From an uncultured bacterium (GTDB lineage Bacteria > Vulcanimicrobiota > CADAWZ01), in NCBI GenBank assembly GCA_949288455.1, contig CASEKF010000053.1, positions 1 to 51,538 on the forward strand: 51,538 nucleotides of DNA, read 5' to 3'. Position numbers and translations under genes: made by a program. Shown here piece after piece: positions 34,381 through 43,439 of the stretch (position 1 is its first letter; each line of letters starts with the position of its first letter). The notes under the pieces are model-generated. The model saw only the letters and a program-made list of their open reading frames with translations, was not told where the DNA came from and searched no databases.

Positions 34381-37300
34381 TTAATTTGATTCGATAGCAG
34401 GGATTCCAACTGCCTTGGCCTGAACGGGAAGGCGGCTGTCAAACTCCTCGGTTCCCTTAAGTTCAACCTCTGTAAGCTTCCCGTTTTCGTCTGCGGAAAG
34501 AATCTTTACGTCCAGACAGAGACTTTGAAGCTCTTTAATAAGAACTTTAAACGACTCGGGAATACCCGGTTCAAGAACGTTTTCTCCCTTGACGATAGCT
34601 TCATAAGTTTTAACTCGGCCTACAACGTCGTCAGATTTTACCGTCAAAAGCTCCTGAAGCGTATATGCGGCTCCATAAGCTTCCAACGCCCATACTTCCA
34701 TTTCTCCGAACCGCTGTCCGCCAAACTGAGCTTTTCCGCCCAAAGGCTGCTGAGTTATCAAAGAATACGGCCCCGTAGAACGAGCGTGTATCTTATCGTC
34801 GACTAAGTGGGCCAATTTCATGATATATATCTGTCCCACGGTTATCCTATTGTCTATAGGCTCTCCGGTTCTGCCGTCAAAAAGATTGGTTTTAGCGTCT
34901 TCGGGAGAATCCATGAAATCTTCTATATATTTGGCAATTTCTCGAAGCTTTTCCTCGGGAATTTCAATATGTTCCTCTGCGCAAACTCTTCTAAGACGTT
35001 CCAAAGTCGATAAATCTTCCAGAATTTCGTTAAGTTTTTCTCTGGAAATATCTATTTTGCGCTTTTTTGCCTGTCGAATAAGAGTGTCTCTTGCCTGCTG
35101 CGAAGAAATCAATTTTTTCAAATCTTCTTCGGTAAGATTAAGATAACGCTGGGAAAGGAAAACTCTCAATCTTACGACAGGGTCATGACTGGCCGCGAGT
35201 TTATCTAAAGATTCGGCGGAAAGATATATGCCTTTCTTTTTCAAATTATCGCGAAGATTCGCCTTTTTAAGCATATTAAGAATATTGTCGTCAGGCGCTC
35301 CTTCGAATACCGGGCAGGCGACTCTCATTCCCAGTCTCTCGGCCGCATATCCGAGATGAGTTTCAAGTATTTGACCGATATTCATACGAGAAGGAATGCC
35401 AAGAGGATTCAAAATAATCTGAATCGGACGACCGCTTGCCAAGAAAGGCATATCTTCTATAGGAAGGATCTTGGCTATAATACCTTTATTTCCATGTCTC
35501 CCGGCCATTTTATCGCCTTGAAGAATTTTTCTTTTCTGGGCTACGTAAACTCTAACAAGCCTGTTAACCCCGGGAGCCAATTCGTCGTTATTTTCTCTGC
35601 AGAAAACCTTAACGTCTATAACTTTGCCTTTTTCTCCATGAGGCACTTTTAAAGAGGTGTCTCTTACGTCTCTGGCTTTTTCTCCGAATATAGCTCTTAA
35701 AAGACGTTCTTCAGCGGTAAGTTCGGTCTCTCCTTTAGGAGTCACCTTTCCTACCAGTATATCTTCGGGACGAACGTCTGCTCCGACTCTGACTATGCCT
35801 CTTTCGTCCAAATCATGCAGAACGTCGTCTCCAACGTTCGGAATATCTCTGGTTATTTCCTCGGGGCCAAGCTTAGTATCTCGCGCTTCGCACTCATATT
35901 CTTCGATATGGATGGAAGTGAAAACGTCGTCTTGAACAAGTTCTTCGCTCAGCAAAATAGCGTCTTCATAATTGTAGCCTTCCCAAGGCATAAAAGCGAC
36001 CAAAACGTTTCTGCCCAAAGCCAATTCTCCGTTATCGCTTGAAGAACCGTCCGCGATCAGCTGATTAGCTTCGACATATTCTCCTTTAGATACGATAGGC
36101 CTTTGATTTATGCAAGTGCCTGCGTTAGAACGTTTAAACTTCATCAAATTATAAGGATGCTTCTTGCCGTTGGCGTCTTGAAGAACAATTCTGTCGGAAT
36201 TAACTTCTACCACGACTCCGGCCTCTACGGAATTAACCAACGCGCCGGAATCTTTAGCGGCTCTGAATTCCATACCCGTGCCTACTATTGGCGCCTGAGG
36301 TTTTACAAGCGGGACGCCCTGACGCTGCATGTTGGCTCCCATCAAAGCTCTGTTGGCGTCGTCGTGCTCAAGGAAAGGAATTAAAGCGGTAGCTACGCTG
36401 ACGACTTGTTTTGGCGACACGTCGAAATAATCGACTTTTTCTTTTTCGGTTACAATATTCGCGCTTCTGTATCTGGCTACCACCTTTGAAGGCATAATAT
36501 TGCCAGAGGCGTCCAAAGGAGTATTTGCCTGGGCTACTATATATTTATCTTCTTCATCCGCGCTTAAATAATCTATTTCGCGAGTTACGAAGCCATCCTT
36601 AACTCTTCTGTAGGGAGTCATAATAAAGCCAAAGTCGTCTACTTTCGCAAAACACGCCAAAGCGCCTATAAGTCCTATATTAGGACCTTCCGGAGTTTCG
36701 ATGGGACATATTCTTCCATAGTGAGAATAGTGGACGTCTCTAACTTCAAATCCCGCCCTTTCTCTGCTTAAGCCTCCTGGACCTAAAGCCGATATTCTCC
36801 TTTTATGAGTCAGCTCCGAAAGAGAGTTAGTCTGATCCATAAATTGCGAAAGCTGGCTGGAACCGAAAAATTCTTTTATGGCGGCTACTACCGGACGTAT
36901 ATTAATCAGAGCCTGAGGAGTAACCGTTTCGATATCCTGAACGGTCATTCTTTCCTTAACGACTCTTTCAAGTCTAAGCATACCTACTCTGAGCTGATTC
37001 TGCAGAAGTTCTCCGACGGCTCTGACTCTTCGGTTTCCAAGGTGATCTATATCGTCCGATTTAACGGCTACGGTATCTCTTATATCGTTATCGGATATAA
37101 GTTGGGACTCTCCTCCTACGAGAGCAAGCATATACTTAACGGCAAGAATTATATCCTGCGCCCCTATAACCTCGTCGTAGACCATCGAGCCGCCGCATTC
37201 GGGACATACCGTAATTCCCGACTTCGCGTAAGTCCCGCATTTGGCGCAGCTGACCTTAACGCCTAATTTTTTATTAAATTTATAGCGTCCGACCTTGCCG

Positions 37301-38145
37301 AGATTATATCTTTTAGGCTCATAAAAAAGACCTTTAAGAAGAGCTTTGCTGTTTTCTACGTTCGGAGGATCCCCCGGGCGCAGTTTCCTGTAAATTTCCA
37401 ACAAGGCTTCTTCTTTCGTTTTAAAGCTGTCTTTCTGTAAAGTTTCCTTAATAATAGGATTATAATCAAACAGCTCCAGAATATCCTCATCCGTGGAAAT
37501 ATCGACGTAATTAGGCTCGTCAGGCTCGCTCAAAGCTCCCAAGGCTCTTATTAAAACGGTAACGGGAATTTTTCTGTTACGATCAATCCTAACGCCTATT
37601 ATATCGGAAATATCGTTTTCAAATTCCAGCCAGGCGCCTCTGTTAGGAATAATCATGCCTAAATACAGAATTTTTCCGGAAGGATCCGGAACTGTCTGAA
37701 AATAAATGCCGGGAGAACGCACTAATTGACTTACTATAACTCTCTCGGCTCCGTTTATAACGAAAGTTCCTTTATGAGTCATACAAGGGAAATCGCCCAT
37801 AAAAATTTCCTGGGCTTTAACTTCTTTTACCTGACCGTCTTCCAAAGCGGTTAACTCGACTTTAACCTTTAAAGGCCGGGCATAAGTCATGTCTTTTTCC
37901 TGGCATTCTTCAATAGAATGTATAGGAGTCCCTAAGGTATAGGATTTAAACTCAAGCATTAAATTTCCAGTAAAATCTTTTATAGGCGAAATATCGGCAA
38001 AAACGTCTTTTATACCCTGATTTAAAAAAGCTTCGTAAGACGTTTTCTGCAGTTCAATAAGATTAGGGATATCTATTGCCTGCTCTATACGCTGAAAACT
38101 AATCTTTTTCGCTTTCCGGTTATGAAGAGCTTTTTCTATTCCCAT
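34381..38145 (-). CDS. rpoB: RNA polymerase beta subunit with inserted zinc ribbon
   Basis: A 1254-residue subunit. The rifampicin region [20 protein letters not shown] then RRISALG keeps the wild-type Asp, His and Ser positions, so sensitivity at this site is expected. Between [10 protein letters not shown] (286-295) and the DIDHLGNRR motif there is an unusual Cys-x-x-Cys, 10 residues, Cys-x-x-Cys ribbon at Cys300, 303, 314 and 317. The rest (the [11 protein letters not shown] and [12 protein letters not shown] motifs, C-terminal clamp) is normal. The gene has its own consensus promoter and is not preceded by rplJ-rplL as in many bacteria. A short upstream frame overlaps its start codon. Confidence 0.97.
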   Translation of the reverse strand: MGIEKALHNRKAKKISFQRIEQAIDIPNLIELQKTSYEAFLNQGIKDVFADISPIKDFTGNLMLEFKSYTLGTPIHSIEECQEKDMTYARPLKVKVELTALEDGQVKEVKAQEIFMGDFPCMTHKGTFVINGAERVIVSQLVRSPGIYFQTVPDPSGKILYLGMIIPNRGAWLEFENDISDIIGVRIDRNRKIPVTVLIRALGALSEPDEPNYVDISTDEDILELFDYNPIIKETLQKDSFKTKEEALLEIYRKLRPGDPPNVENSKALLKGLFYEPKRYNLGKVGRYKFNKKLGVKVSCAKCGTYAKSGITVCPECGGSMVYDEVIGAQDIILAVKYMLALVGGESQLISDNDIRDTVAVKSDDIDHLGNRRVRAVGELLQNQLRVGMLRLERVVKERMTVQDIETVTPQALINIRPVVAAIKEFFGSSQLSQFMDQTNSLSELTHKRRISALGPGGLSRERAGFEVRDVHYSHYGRICPIETPEGPNIGLIGALACFAKVDDFGFIMTPYRRVKDGFVTREIDYLSADEEDKYIVAQANTPLDASGNIMPSKVVARYRSANIVTEKEKVDYFDVSPKQVVSVATALIPFLEHDDANRALMGANMQRQGVPLVKPQAPIVGTGMEFRAAKDSGALVNSVEAGVVVEVNSDRIVLQDANGKKHPYNLMKFKRSNAGTCINQRPIVSKGEYVEANQLIADGSSSDNGELALGRNVLVAFMPWEGYNYEDAILLSEELVQDDVFTSIHIEEYECEARDTKLGPEEITRDIPNVGDDVLHDLDERGIVRVGADVRPEDILVGKVTPKGETELTAEERLLRAIFGEKARDVRDTSLKVPHGEKGKVIDVKVFCRENNDELAPGVNRLVRVYVAQKRKILQGDKMAGRHGNKGIIAKILPIEDMPFLASGRPIQIILNPLGIPSRMNIGQILETHLGYAAERLGMRVACPVFEGAPDDNILNMLKKANLRDNLKKKGIYLSAESLDKLAASHDPVVRLRVFLSQRYLNLTEEDLKKLISSQQARDTLIRQAKKRKIDISREKLNEILEDLSTLERLRRVCAEEHIEIPEEKLREIAKYIEDFMDSPEDAKTNLFDGRTGEPIDNRITVGQIYIMKLAHLVDDKIHARSTGPYSLITQQPLGGKAQFGGQRFGEMEVWALEAYGAAYTLQELLTVKSDDVVGRVKTYEAIVKGENVLEPGIPESFKVLIKELQSLCLDVKILSADENGKLTEVELKGTEEFDSRLPVQAKAVGIPAIESN

Positions 38146-38189
38146 TAACGACAGCCTCCCTCTGAAAAATACAAAAAAGCCAGATTCAT
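38145..38189 (-). CDS. Possible 14-codon leader peptide overlapping the rpoB start
   Basis: A frame starting at 38189 encodes [14 protein letters not shown], and its TAA shares one base with the rpoB ATG (TAATG). It contains the rpoB ribosome binding site (GAGGGAGG) and has a GCGAGG about 10 bases before its own ATG. Translational coupling is possible; chance occurrence is not excluded. Confidence 0.35.
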   Translation of the reverse strand: MNLAFLYFSEGGCR

Positions 38190-38295
38190 TTTAACAGAAC
38201 CTCGCTTTCATATGTTATAAAATTAATTCAGAAAAATTTTATATCGAAAATAATTATATGTCACATCCTGCGAAATGCATTTTACACGTTTAACA

Positions 38296-38324
38296 ATGAT
38301 AACAAAGAAAAAAAATAATGTCAA
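38296..38324 (-). promoter_or_regulatory. Promoter of rpoBC
   Basis: TTGACA (38319-38324), 17-base spacer, TATCAT (38296-38301) on the minus strand. The leader to rpoB is about 145 bases. Confidence 0.8.
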
Positions 38325-38378
38325 GACCGCGGCGCAGAAATTAATAAATAAAACCGCAATAAAAAAACGATTCGAAAA

Positions 38379-38585
38379 CTACTTCATACATATATTCGGA
38401 AGAGACATTCCTCCTCTTGCCTTAACAAGATAATTCCTTCTGCACTTAGGGCAAATCCAAGCGCTTTTTCCGTCTTCGGAAAGATAGCAATCCAAAGTTC
38501 CGGTTCTTTGTCCGCAAACCTCGCAGACAAAAACGTCGATCGGAGAGAAGCAGGAATGTTCAAATCTTACGGCAACCTTATTCAT
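38379..38585 (-). CDS. Small zinc-ribbon-like protein
   Basis: A 68-residue protein with CEVCG and CPKCR pairs (about 21-24 and 45-48) that could form one zinc site, plus Cys11 and Cys33. The start at 38585 (MNKVAVRFEHSCF) is an ATG behind GGAAG; an upstream TTG is less likely. It stands alone upstream of the rpoB promoter and reads in the same direction. It resembles small zinc-finger proteins of unknown function. Confidence 0.55.
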   Translation of the reverse strand: MNKVAVRFEHSCFSPIDVFVCEVCGQRTGTLDCYLSEDGKSAWICPKCRRNYLVKARGGMSLPNICMK

Positions 38586-38740
38586 ACAAACTTCCAACCT
38601 TTTTATTTTTTGAGTTTTTTATTATATAATCTTTCATAAATAAAAACAATACTTTTTTTGTTAACATTCCACGCCAAAATGTTATCCGTTCCCAAACTTT
38701 GCGTTCGGAACTATTTGACAAAAAAAAATAAAGGAACCTA

Positions 38741-38769
38741 TTGACAAAACAAAAATAGATCGCTATAAT
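38741..38769 (+). promoter_or_regulatory. Full-consensus promoter of the tRNA cluster
   Basis: TTGACA (38741-38746), exactly 17 bases, TATAAT (38764-38769): a perfect match. It drives tRNA-Val, tRNA-Asp and tRNA-Phe. Confidence 0.92.
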
Positions 38770-38811
38770 AAGGTTCATTGAAGCGAGCGAATCCTTCAGT
38801 TAACGGAAGAA

Positions 38812-38883
38812 GGGCGAATGGCTCAGCGGTAGAGCACCTGCTTCACATGTAGGGGGTCACAGGTTCAAATCCTGTTTCGCCCA
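38812..38883 (+). tRNA. tRNA-Val (CAC anticodon)
   Basis: Acceptor GGGCGAA/TTCGCCC, anticodon loop TTCACAT, T-loop GGTTCAAATCC, discriminator A; no encoded CCA. It reads GUG, so a separate TAC isoacceptor should exist elsewhere. Confidence 0.94.
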
Positions 38884-38913
38884 TCTAAAATTCAATATAT
38901 CTTGTATAAATAC

Positions 38914-38990
38914 GAGGGCGTAGCGTAGCGGTTCAACGCGTCGGCCTGTCACGCCGAAGATCGCGGGTTCAAATCCCGTCGTCCTCGCCA
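38914..38990 (+). tRNA. tRNA-Asp (GTC anticodon), CCA encoded
   Basis: Acceptor GAGGGCG/CGTCCTC with one G-U pair, anticodon loop CTGTCAC, discriminator G at 38987 followed by an encoded CCA (38988-38990), unlike the other tRNAs here. Confidence 0.94.
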
Positions 38991-38997
38991 TTTTTAT

Positions 38998-39070
38998 GCC
39001 GGGGTAGCTCAGTTGGCAGAGCACATGACTGAAAATCATGGTGTCGACAGTTCGATTCTGTCCCCCGGCA
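38998..39070 (+). tRNA. tRNA-Phe (GAA anticodon)
   Basis: Acceptor GCCGGGG/CCCCGGC, anticodon loop CTGAAAA, T-loop AGTTCGATTCT, discriminator A. CCA is not encoded. It starts 7 bases after the tRNA-Asp CCA. Confidence 0.95.
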
Positions 39071-39116
39071 TATTTATATTTTCCGCCGAGGCTAAGCGCA
39101 AACTTTTAATATAATA

Positions 39117-39158
39117 AAAAATAAAGAAGGACGAAAAAAAATCGTCCTTCTTTATTTT
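39117..39158 (+). terminator. Bidirectional terminator after the tRNA cluster
   Basis: A 17-bp stem (AAAATAAAGAAGGACGA with its complement) around an A-rich loop ends in a T-run on both strands. It overlaps the end of the hsdS remnant and may have belonged to that gene. Confidence 0.85.
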
Positions 39159-39686
39159 TCCGAAATTTTAATTTCCTTAAAATCCAAAAGTTTGTCGCGA
39201 TAATATTCGTATTGTTTCTTTCTCGCTTCGATTTCGGCCGGCAAACCGGAAGTAAGATCTGAAGTAAGCTCGGAAAATTTATCCAAAATACGCACGATCT
39301 CACGCTGAACCGCAAGAGGAGGAAGAAGAATTGAAAATCTTCTGTTACTTTTAAAGGTATCTGAGGCAAAGAACCCATACCAGAGGCAAATTCTCTAAAC
39401 TTTTGAATATTTTTTTCAAAACATAGTAAAGATATTTAACAGAAATTTTTTCCTGATGTGTATATGCCCACATCTCATTTTTAAATGTAAATGACCTTTC
39501 AAAATATATAGCATCAATTAACCCGCGAGACTAAACTAACACTGCCGGAACTCTAATGATATTAGCATTTTGAATATCTTTTTCATATGTATCTATGACC
39601 GTTTAGTCTTTTATATTCCTCGTTTATAGTCTTGTATTCCACCACGTCGGGGCAGATTCCCGTAGCAATTCTTCAAGTCTGCTCAT
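39152..39686 (-). pseudogene. hsdS: Decayed type I restriction specificity subunit (hsdS)
   Basis: Three fragments in different frames fit HsdS. The N-terminus at 39686 reads MSRLEELLRE and then, after a shift, CPDVVEYKTINEEY. A middle piece reads FERSFTFKNEMWAYTHQEK then VKYLYYVL. The C-terminus reads LPPLAVQREIVRIL, DKFSELT and RKKQYEYYRDKLLDFKE, stopping at 39152. Normal HsdS is about 400 residues with two recognition domains; under 180 codons remain, with frameshifts and stops, so it cannot work. No hsdM or hsdR is nearby. It lies next to tRNA genes, a usual site for inserted DNA. Confidence 0.88.
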
Positions 39687-39719
39687 AATAAAATTATAAA
39701 CCGATTCCAAAATCAAAAA

Positions 39720-41216
39720 TTACTTCGGAGCTTTCTTATCTTTAACGGAAGAAGCAAGTCGCCAATAATCGGGATTAAACATAACAAGCATTGGAATCAG
39801 CTCCAGCCTGCCTATAATCATAGCGAAGGACAAAATAAATTTTGAGGCCGCAGACAAATGCGAAAAATTGCCCGAAGGGCCTAAAGAATCGAATCCCAAG
39901 CCGGTATTTCCGATAGAAGTAGCTGACGCGATCAGTCCCGTCAAAACGCTGTCTTCGATCATAGAAACAACCATGGCTATAACCGCAAAAATCAAAAAAT
40001 AAAAAAAGACAAAACTCAAAATCTGCTGCCCTACAAGCGGAGAAACCGGAGCTTTATCCAATTTTATCGGAATAACCGCCTTGGGGTGAAGCATTAAAAT
40101 AAATTCCCTCTTCAAAAATTTTAACACGTAAATTATTCGTATTACCTTAATACCGCCTCCGGCAGAACCGGCTGAAGGGCCTATAAATACAAGAAACATC
40201 AGAATAATTTTAGCCTTCGCGTCCCATTCGTCATGATTAGTCGCATAAAAGCCCGTAGAAGTCATTAGAGATACGGTATGAAACAAAGCGTCCCTAAAAT
40301 TATCTATCCAAATTACTCTTGAAGGGAGTCCTTCGTCCAAGGTAATGAATATACTGATGACGAGACTTGCAATAAGTATTATAAAAAAATACGCTCTAAA
40401 TTCCGAACTTTTAAAAAGAGATTTAAAATTCCGGTGAAATATGACTTTATACTGTAAAGCGAAATTAGTTCCGCCCAAAAACATAAACACTATGCAGATC
40501 CATACTATGGCGTTACTCTTATAACCGGCTATACTGTCTTGATTAGGAGATAAACCGCCGGCGGAAATCATTGAAAAAGAATTGCACACAGCGTCGAACA
40601 AGGGCATTCCGGCGACGTACAAAAAAAACACGGAAAGAATAGAAAGTAAAAAGTAGACGAGCAGCAAATTTAAAGCGTTATACTGCATCCTTGGAGCCAA
40701 TTTCTCCTTATTCGGATTCGCGGATTCGGCAAAAAACATCTGCCTGCCTGCTACGGCAAATTGAGGAAGAATAGCTATGAACAAAACTATTATTCCCAAA
40801 CCTCCGATCCAGTGGCAAAAACTTCTCCAAAAAAACACGGCTTTAGGATAAAGGGAAAAATCGGTTATCACGGACGCTCCGCATGTAGTAATTGCGGAAG
40901 AGGATTCAAACACCGCGTCGGCAAAAGAAAAGCCGAAAAATAAGAACGGAATCGCAGCCGAAAGAGATATTAAAATCCATGCAAAAGCCACTATGCAAAG
41001 AGCTTCTTTTTTCTTTAAAGAATCAAATTTTCTCCTGGCTCCCCACACGCTATGAAATACGGCCCCTACCGCATATGTAAAAGCCGCGGAAAGAATAAAG
41101 GGATAAATCGCATAGTAATCGCCGTAATAAACTGCGGTTAAAGACGGAAAAATAAAGGTTACGCTGAAATACATCAGCGCCAAACCTATAGCGCTGGTAA
41201 TATAATCAAGTCTCAT
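39720..41216 (-). CDS. trkH: Potassium uptake channel subunit TrkH
   Basis: A 498-residue membrane protein of the TrkH/KtrB superfamily. Four pore loops with filter glycines can be seen: TTCGASVITD, SAGGLSPNQDS, TSTGFYATNHDE and SIGNTGLGFD. About ten hydrophobic helices surround them. It imports K+ with the regulator TrkA, whose gene overlaps it by 11 bases. The C-terminal GRLELIPMLVMFNPDYW is the family's usual ending. Last gene of the rhomboid-trkA-trkH operon. Confidence 0.94.
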   Translation of the reverse strand: MRLDYITSAIGLALMYFSVTFIFPSLTAVYYGDYYAIYPFILSAAFTYAVGAVFHSVWGARRKFDSLKKKEALCIVAFAWILISLSAAIPFLFFGFSFADAVFESSSAITTCGASVITDFSLYPKAVFFWRSFCHWIGGLGIIVLFIAILPQFAVAGRQMFFAESANPNKEKLAPRMQYNALNLLLVYFLLSILSVFFLYVAGMPLFDAVCNSFSMISAGGLSPNQDSIAGYKSNAIVWICIVFMFLGGTNFALQYKVIFHRNFKSLFKSSEFRAYFFIILIASLVISIFITLDEGLPSRVIWIDNFRDALFHTVSLMTSTGFYATNHDEWDAKAKIILMFLVFIGPSAGSAGGGIKVIRIIYVLKFLKREFILMLHPKAVIPIKLDKAPVSPLVGQQILSFVFFYFLIFAVIAMVVSMIEDSVLTGLIASATSIGNTGLGFDSLGPSGNFSHLSAASKFILSFAMIIGRLELIPMLVMFNPDYWRLASSVKDKKAPK

Positions 41217-42552
41217 CTGCTCTTCGGAAAAACTCCTTTACAGCCTCCGAATCGGAAGCTTTAGTAAAAACGATCATCTTATTGCCTTTGTAAAGAAAAG
41301 AATTGCCTTTAGGTATGGTGATATGCCTTCCGCGGCGCACGACTCCGATTATAGCGCTACGCGGAATGTTAAGATCCTTGATTTGCCTCGAATCAAAAGA
41401 CTCCGGAACCTCTATCTCAAGAAGTTGTCCCTGACCTCTGGCGACTACGGCCAAAAGATTCTTGTCTTTATTAATAATCTTGTTCCTTAGCTCGTTTAAA
41501 ATAGCGCGTTCCGGAGACAAAACAACGTCTACTCCCGATTTTTCGAACATTGGGATCAAAGAATCGGAAGAAGCCTTTGCAAAAATTTTTCCGGCTCCCA
41601 TCTGTCCGGCCATTATTGAACAAAAAAGATTAGTTTGGTCATTGTCGGTAACGTTGACCACAGCGTCGGATTCGCCTATTTCTTCTTCTTCAAAAAACTC
41701 ATAATCTAAAGAATTTGAATGTAGAACTAAAGTTTTAGAAAGTTTTTCGGATAGAAATTCGCATCTATCCATGTTTGTTTCTAAAATTTTAGTCTTAATT
41801 CTTACGGCCTCCAATTTTTGAGCAAGCATAAAACCTATGTTGCCTCCGCCGATAATCGCAACCGAATCAATCCTGTCGTCTCTCGTAAAAAACAAATCCC
41901 TGGCGAGCAAACTCAAACCTTTAGGACTCCCTATAAAAATAGGACGATCCCCCGCTCTAAGTTTAGTGGAACCCTTAGGGATAAAAAGTTCCCCGTCTCT
42001 TGTAAGAGCAAGCATAATCGTATCGTCGGGAAAAGAACAAGATCTTAAGTCCTTATTTATAAGAGCAGAATCATCTTTTATTTTATATTCGAAAAGACGC
42101 GCTTTCCCGCCCTCAAAATAATCGACGTAAATAGCTTCGGGAACCGAAACAATCCTAAAAATTTCCTGAACTAACGCCTCCTCGGCCCAAAGAACATGAT
42201 CTATGCCAAAGTCGGAAAGATAAGAATCATTATTATAAATATTCCTGAAATATTCCAATTTGCTTACGAAACAAACGGTTTCCGCGTCCGAAAACCTGGT
42301 AACGGCCCAAATAGCTACTATATTAGACTCATCGTAAGGGCTGCAGGATATAAAAAGATCGCATTCCTTCGCGTTAGCGGCTGCCAAAACGGCGGAATCG
42401 GAAATGTTTCCCGATATAAAATTAATATCTAATTTTTCAAATCGTGGCGGAAGATCTTCCCGCTCGTCAACAACGGTAATATCATGTTCGGAACAAAGAT
42501 CTTTTATTATAAGAAAAGAAATGTCCGTCAATCCGTAGATAAGTATTCTCAT
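41206..42552 (-). CDS. trkA: Potassium uptake regulator TrkA
   Basis: A 448-residue cytoplasmic regulator of TrkH with two RCK/TrkA-N plus TrkA-C units. The second Rossmann motif is intact (AIIGGGNIGFML, Gly235-Gly240), but the first is degenerate: MRILIYGLTDISFL lacks the Gly-x-Gly-x-x-Gly pattern. NAD(H) control may thus act mainly through the second unit. It lies 3 bp after the rhomboid gene and overlaps trkH. Confidence 0.93.
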   Translation of the reverse strand: MRILIYGLTDISFLIIKDLCSEHDITVVDEREDLPPRFEKLDINFISGNISDSAVLAAANAKECDLFISCSPYDESNIVAIWAVTRFSDAETVCFVSKLEYFRNIYNNDSYLSDFGIDHVLWAEEALVQEIFRIVSVPEAIYVDYFEGGKARLFEYKIKDDSALINKDLRSCSFPDDTIMLALTRDGELFIPKGSTKLRAGDRPIFIGSPKGLSLLARDLFFTRDDRIDSVAIIGGGNIGFMLAQKLEAVRIKTKILETNMDRCEFLSEKLSKTLVLHSNSLDYEFFEEEEIGESDAVVNVTDNDQTNLFCSIMAGQMGAGKIFAKASSDSLIPMFEKSGVDVVLSPERAILNELRNKIINKDKNLLAVVARGQGQLLEIEVPESFDSRQIKDLNIPRSAIIGVVRRGRHITIPKGNSFLYKGNKMIVFTKASDSEAVKEFFRRADET

Positions 42553-42555
42553 CTG

Positions 42556-43377
42556 TTATCGCCTCAAAAGTCGAATAGTGTAAATATATAAAAATCCCGC
42601 TATACCGCCGCCAAGATGAGCCCACATATTAATATTCGGAACAAACAAACCAAACGCAAAATTTACGGCAACCCAAAACAGGAGCTGATTAATAATCACT
42701 CTGTCAAAAAGACGAAATCTTAAATAAAGAGCAAAATAAGCCGTCATAACGCCGAAAAGAGCTCCGGAAGCTCCTACCGAAAAAGCGTCTGGCATAAAAA
42801 TCATACTGACGACAAAACCTGTTACTCCCGATACGAAATAAAGGGATAAAAATTTTATTCTTCCCAAAATTTGCTCTAACGTAGGTCCCAAAATATACAG
42901 ACAATACATATTAAAAAGCAAATGAAGAGGAGAACCATGCAAAAACATAGCCGTTATAATTCTCCATAACTGACCTTCAAGGAACCAAGGAGAATAGAAA
43001 ACTCCAAACTCAAAAAATTTATTACCGGAGCCGAAAAGCATACCGCTCATCAAAGTTAATAAAAAACTTAAGGCGATAAGAGATAAAGAAACTACAGGCT
43101 TCTTGGGAATAAAAGCGACATAAACTTGACGATCTTCCTGTTTCTCGGAAGATTTAATAATACGAGGCTGAAATTCTAAAACACCTTTTCCGGAACAAAC
43201 TTCACAATCAGGAGAGCATTCTATCTTGCCTTTTCCGGAACACTCGGAACATTTAACGGATTTAACTTCGCCAGTTCCGCCGCAAGAAGCGCAAGTCGTA
43301 AAACCGGCTCCGCCGCATTCTATACATTTTCCGCTGCCGCCGCATCGGGGACATTCTGAAATATTGTTGTCTTCCAT
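42556..43377 (-). CDS. Rhomboid protease fused to a DnaJ-type zinc finger
   Basis: A 273-residue protein. Residues 9-65 hold repeated Cys-x-x-Cys-x-Gly-x-Gly motifs (CPRCGGSG, CIECGGAG, CASCGGTG, CSECSGKG, CEVCSGKG), as in the DnaJ zinc domain. Residues about 95-270 are a six-helix rhomboid: HGSPLHLLFNM (His147, Asn156), the catalytic Ser204 in GASGA and His254 in WAHLGGG. The protease core should be active. Zinc domains of this sort bind unfolded protein, so the fusion may present misfolded membrane substrates. First gene of the trk operon. Confidence 0.9.
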   Translation of the reverse strand: MEDNNISECPRCGGSGKCIECGGAGFTTCASCGGTGEVKSVKCSECSGKGKIECSPDCEVCSGKGVLEFQPRIIKSSEKQEDRQVYVAFIPKKPVVSLSLIALSFLLTLMSGMLFGSGNKFFEFGVFYSPWFLEGQLWRIITAMFLHGSPLHLLFNMYCLYILGPTLEQILGRIKFLSLYFVSGVTGFVVSMIFMPDAFSVGASGALFGVMTAYFALYLRFRLFDRVIINQLLFWVAVNFAFGLFVPNINMWAHLGGGIAGFLYIYTIRLLRR

Positions 43378-43439
43378 TAATTAAACCCTTGATCAATACT
43401 TTTTTACTCGAATATAATCAAAATATACGATAAAAACAT

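Noticed and set aside
36805-37266. 153-codon plus-strand frame
   Set aside because: Antisense to rpoB, which is unambiguous over this stretch.
38578-38778. 66-codon Phe-rich minus-strand frame upstream of the zinc-ribbon gene
   Set aside because: Overlaps the start of the zinc-ribbon gene and the tRNA promoter, with no family features or ribosome binding site.
38857-39039. Minus-strand frame with TTGFEPAIFGVTG
   Set aside because: Same artefact, over tRNA-Val, tRNA-Asp and tRNA-Phe.
39106-39378. 90-codon minus-strand frame as an intact gene
   Set aside because: It is one frame of the broken hsdS; the conserved C-terminal motifs continue in another frame.
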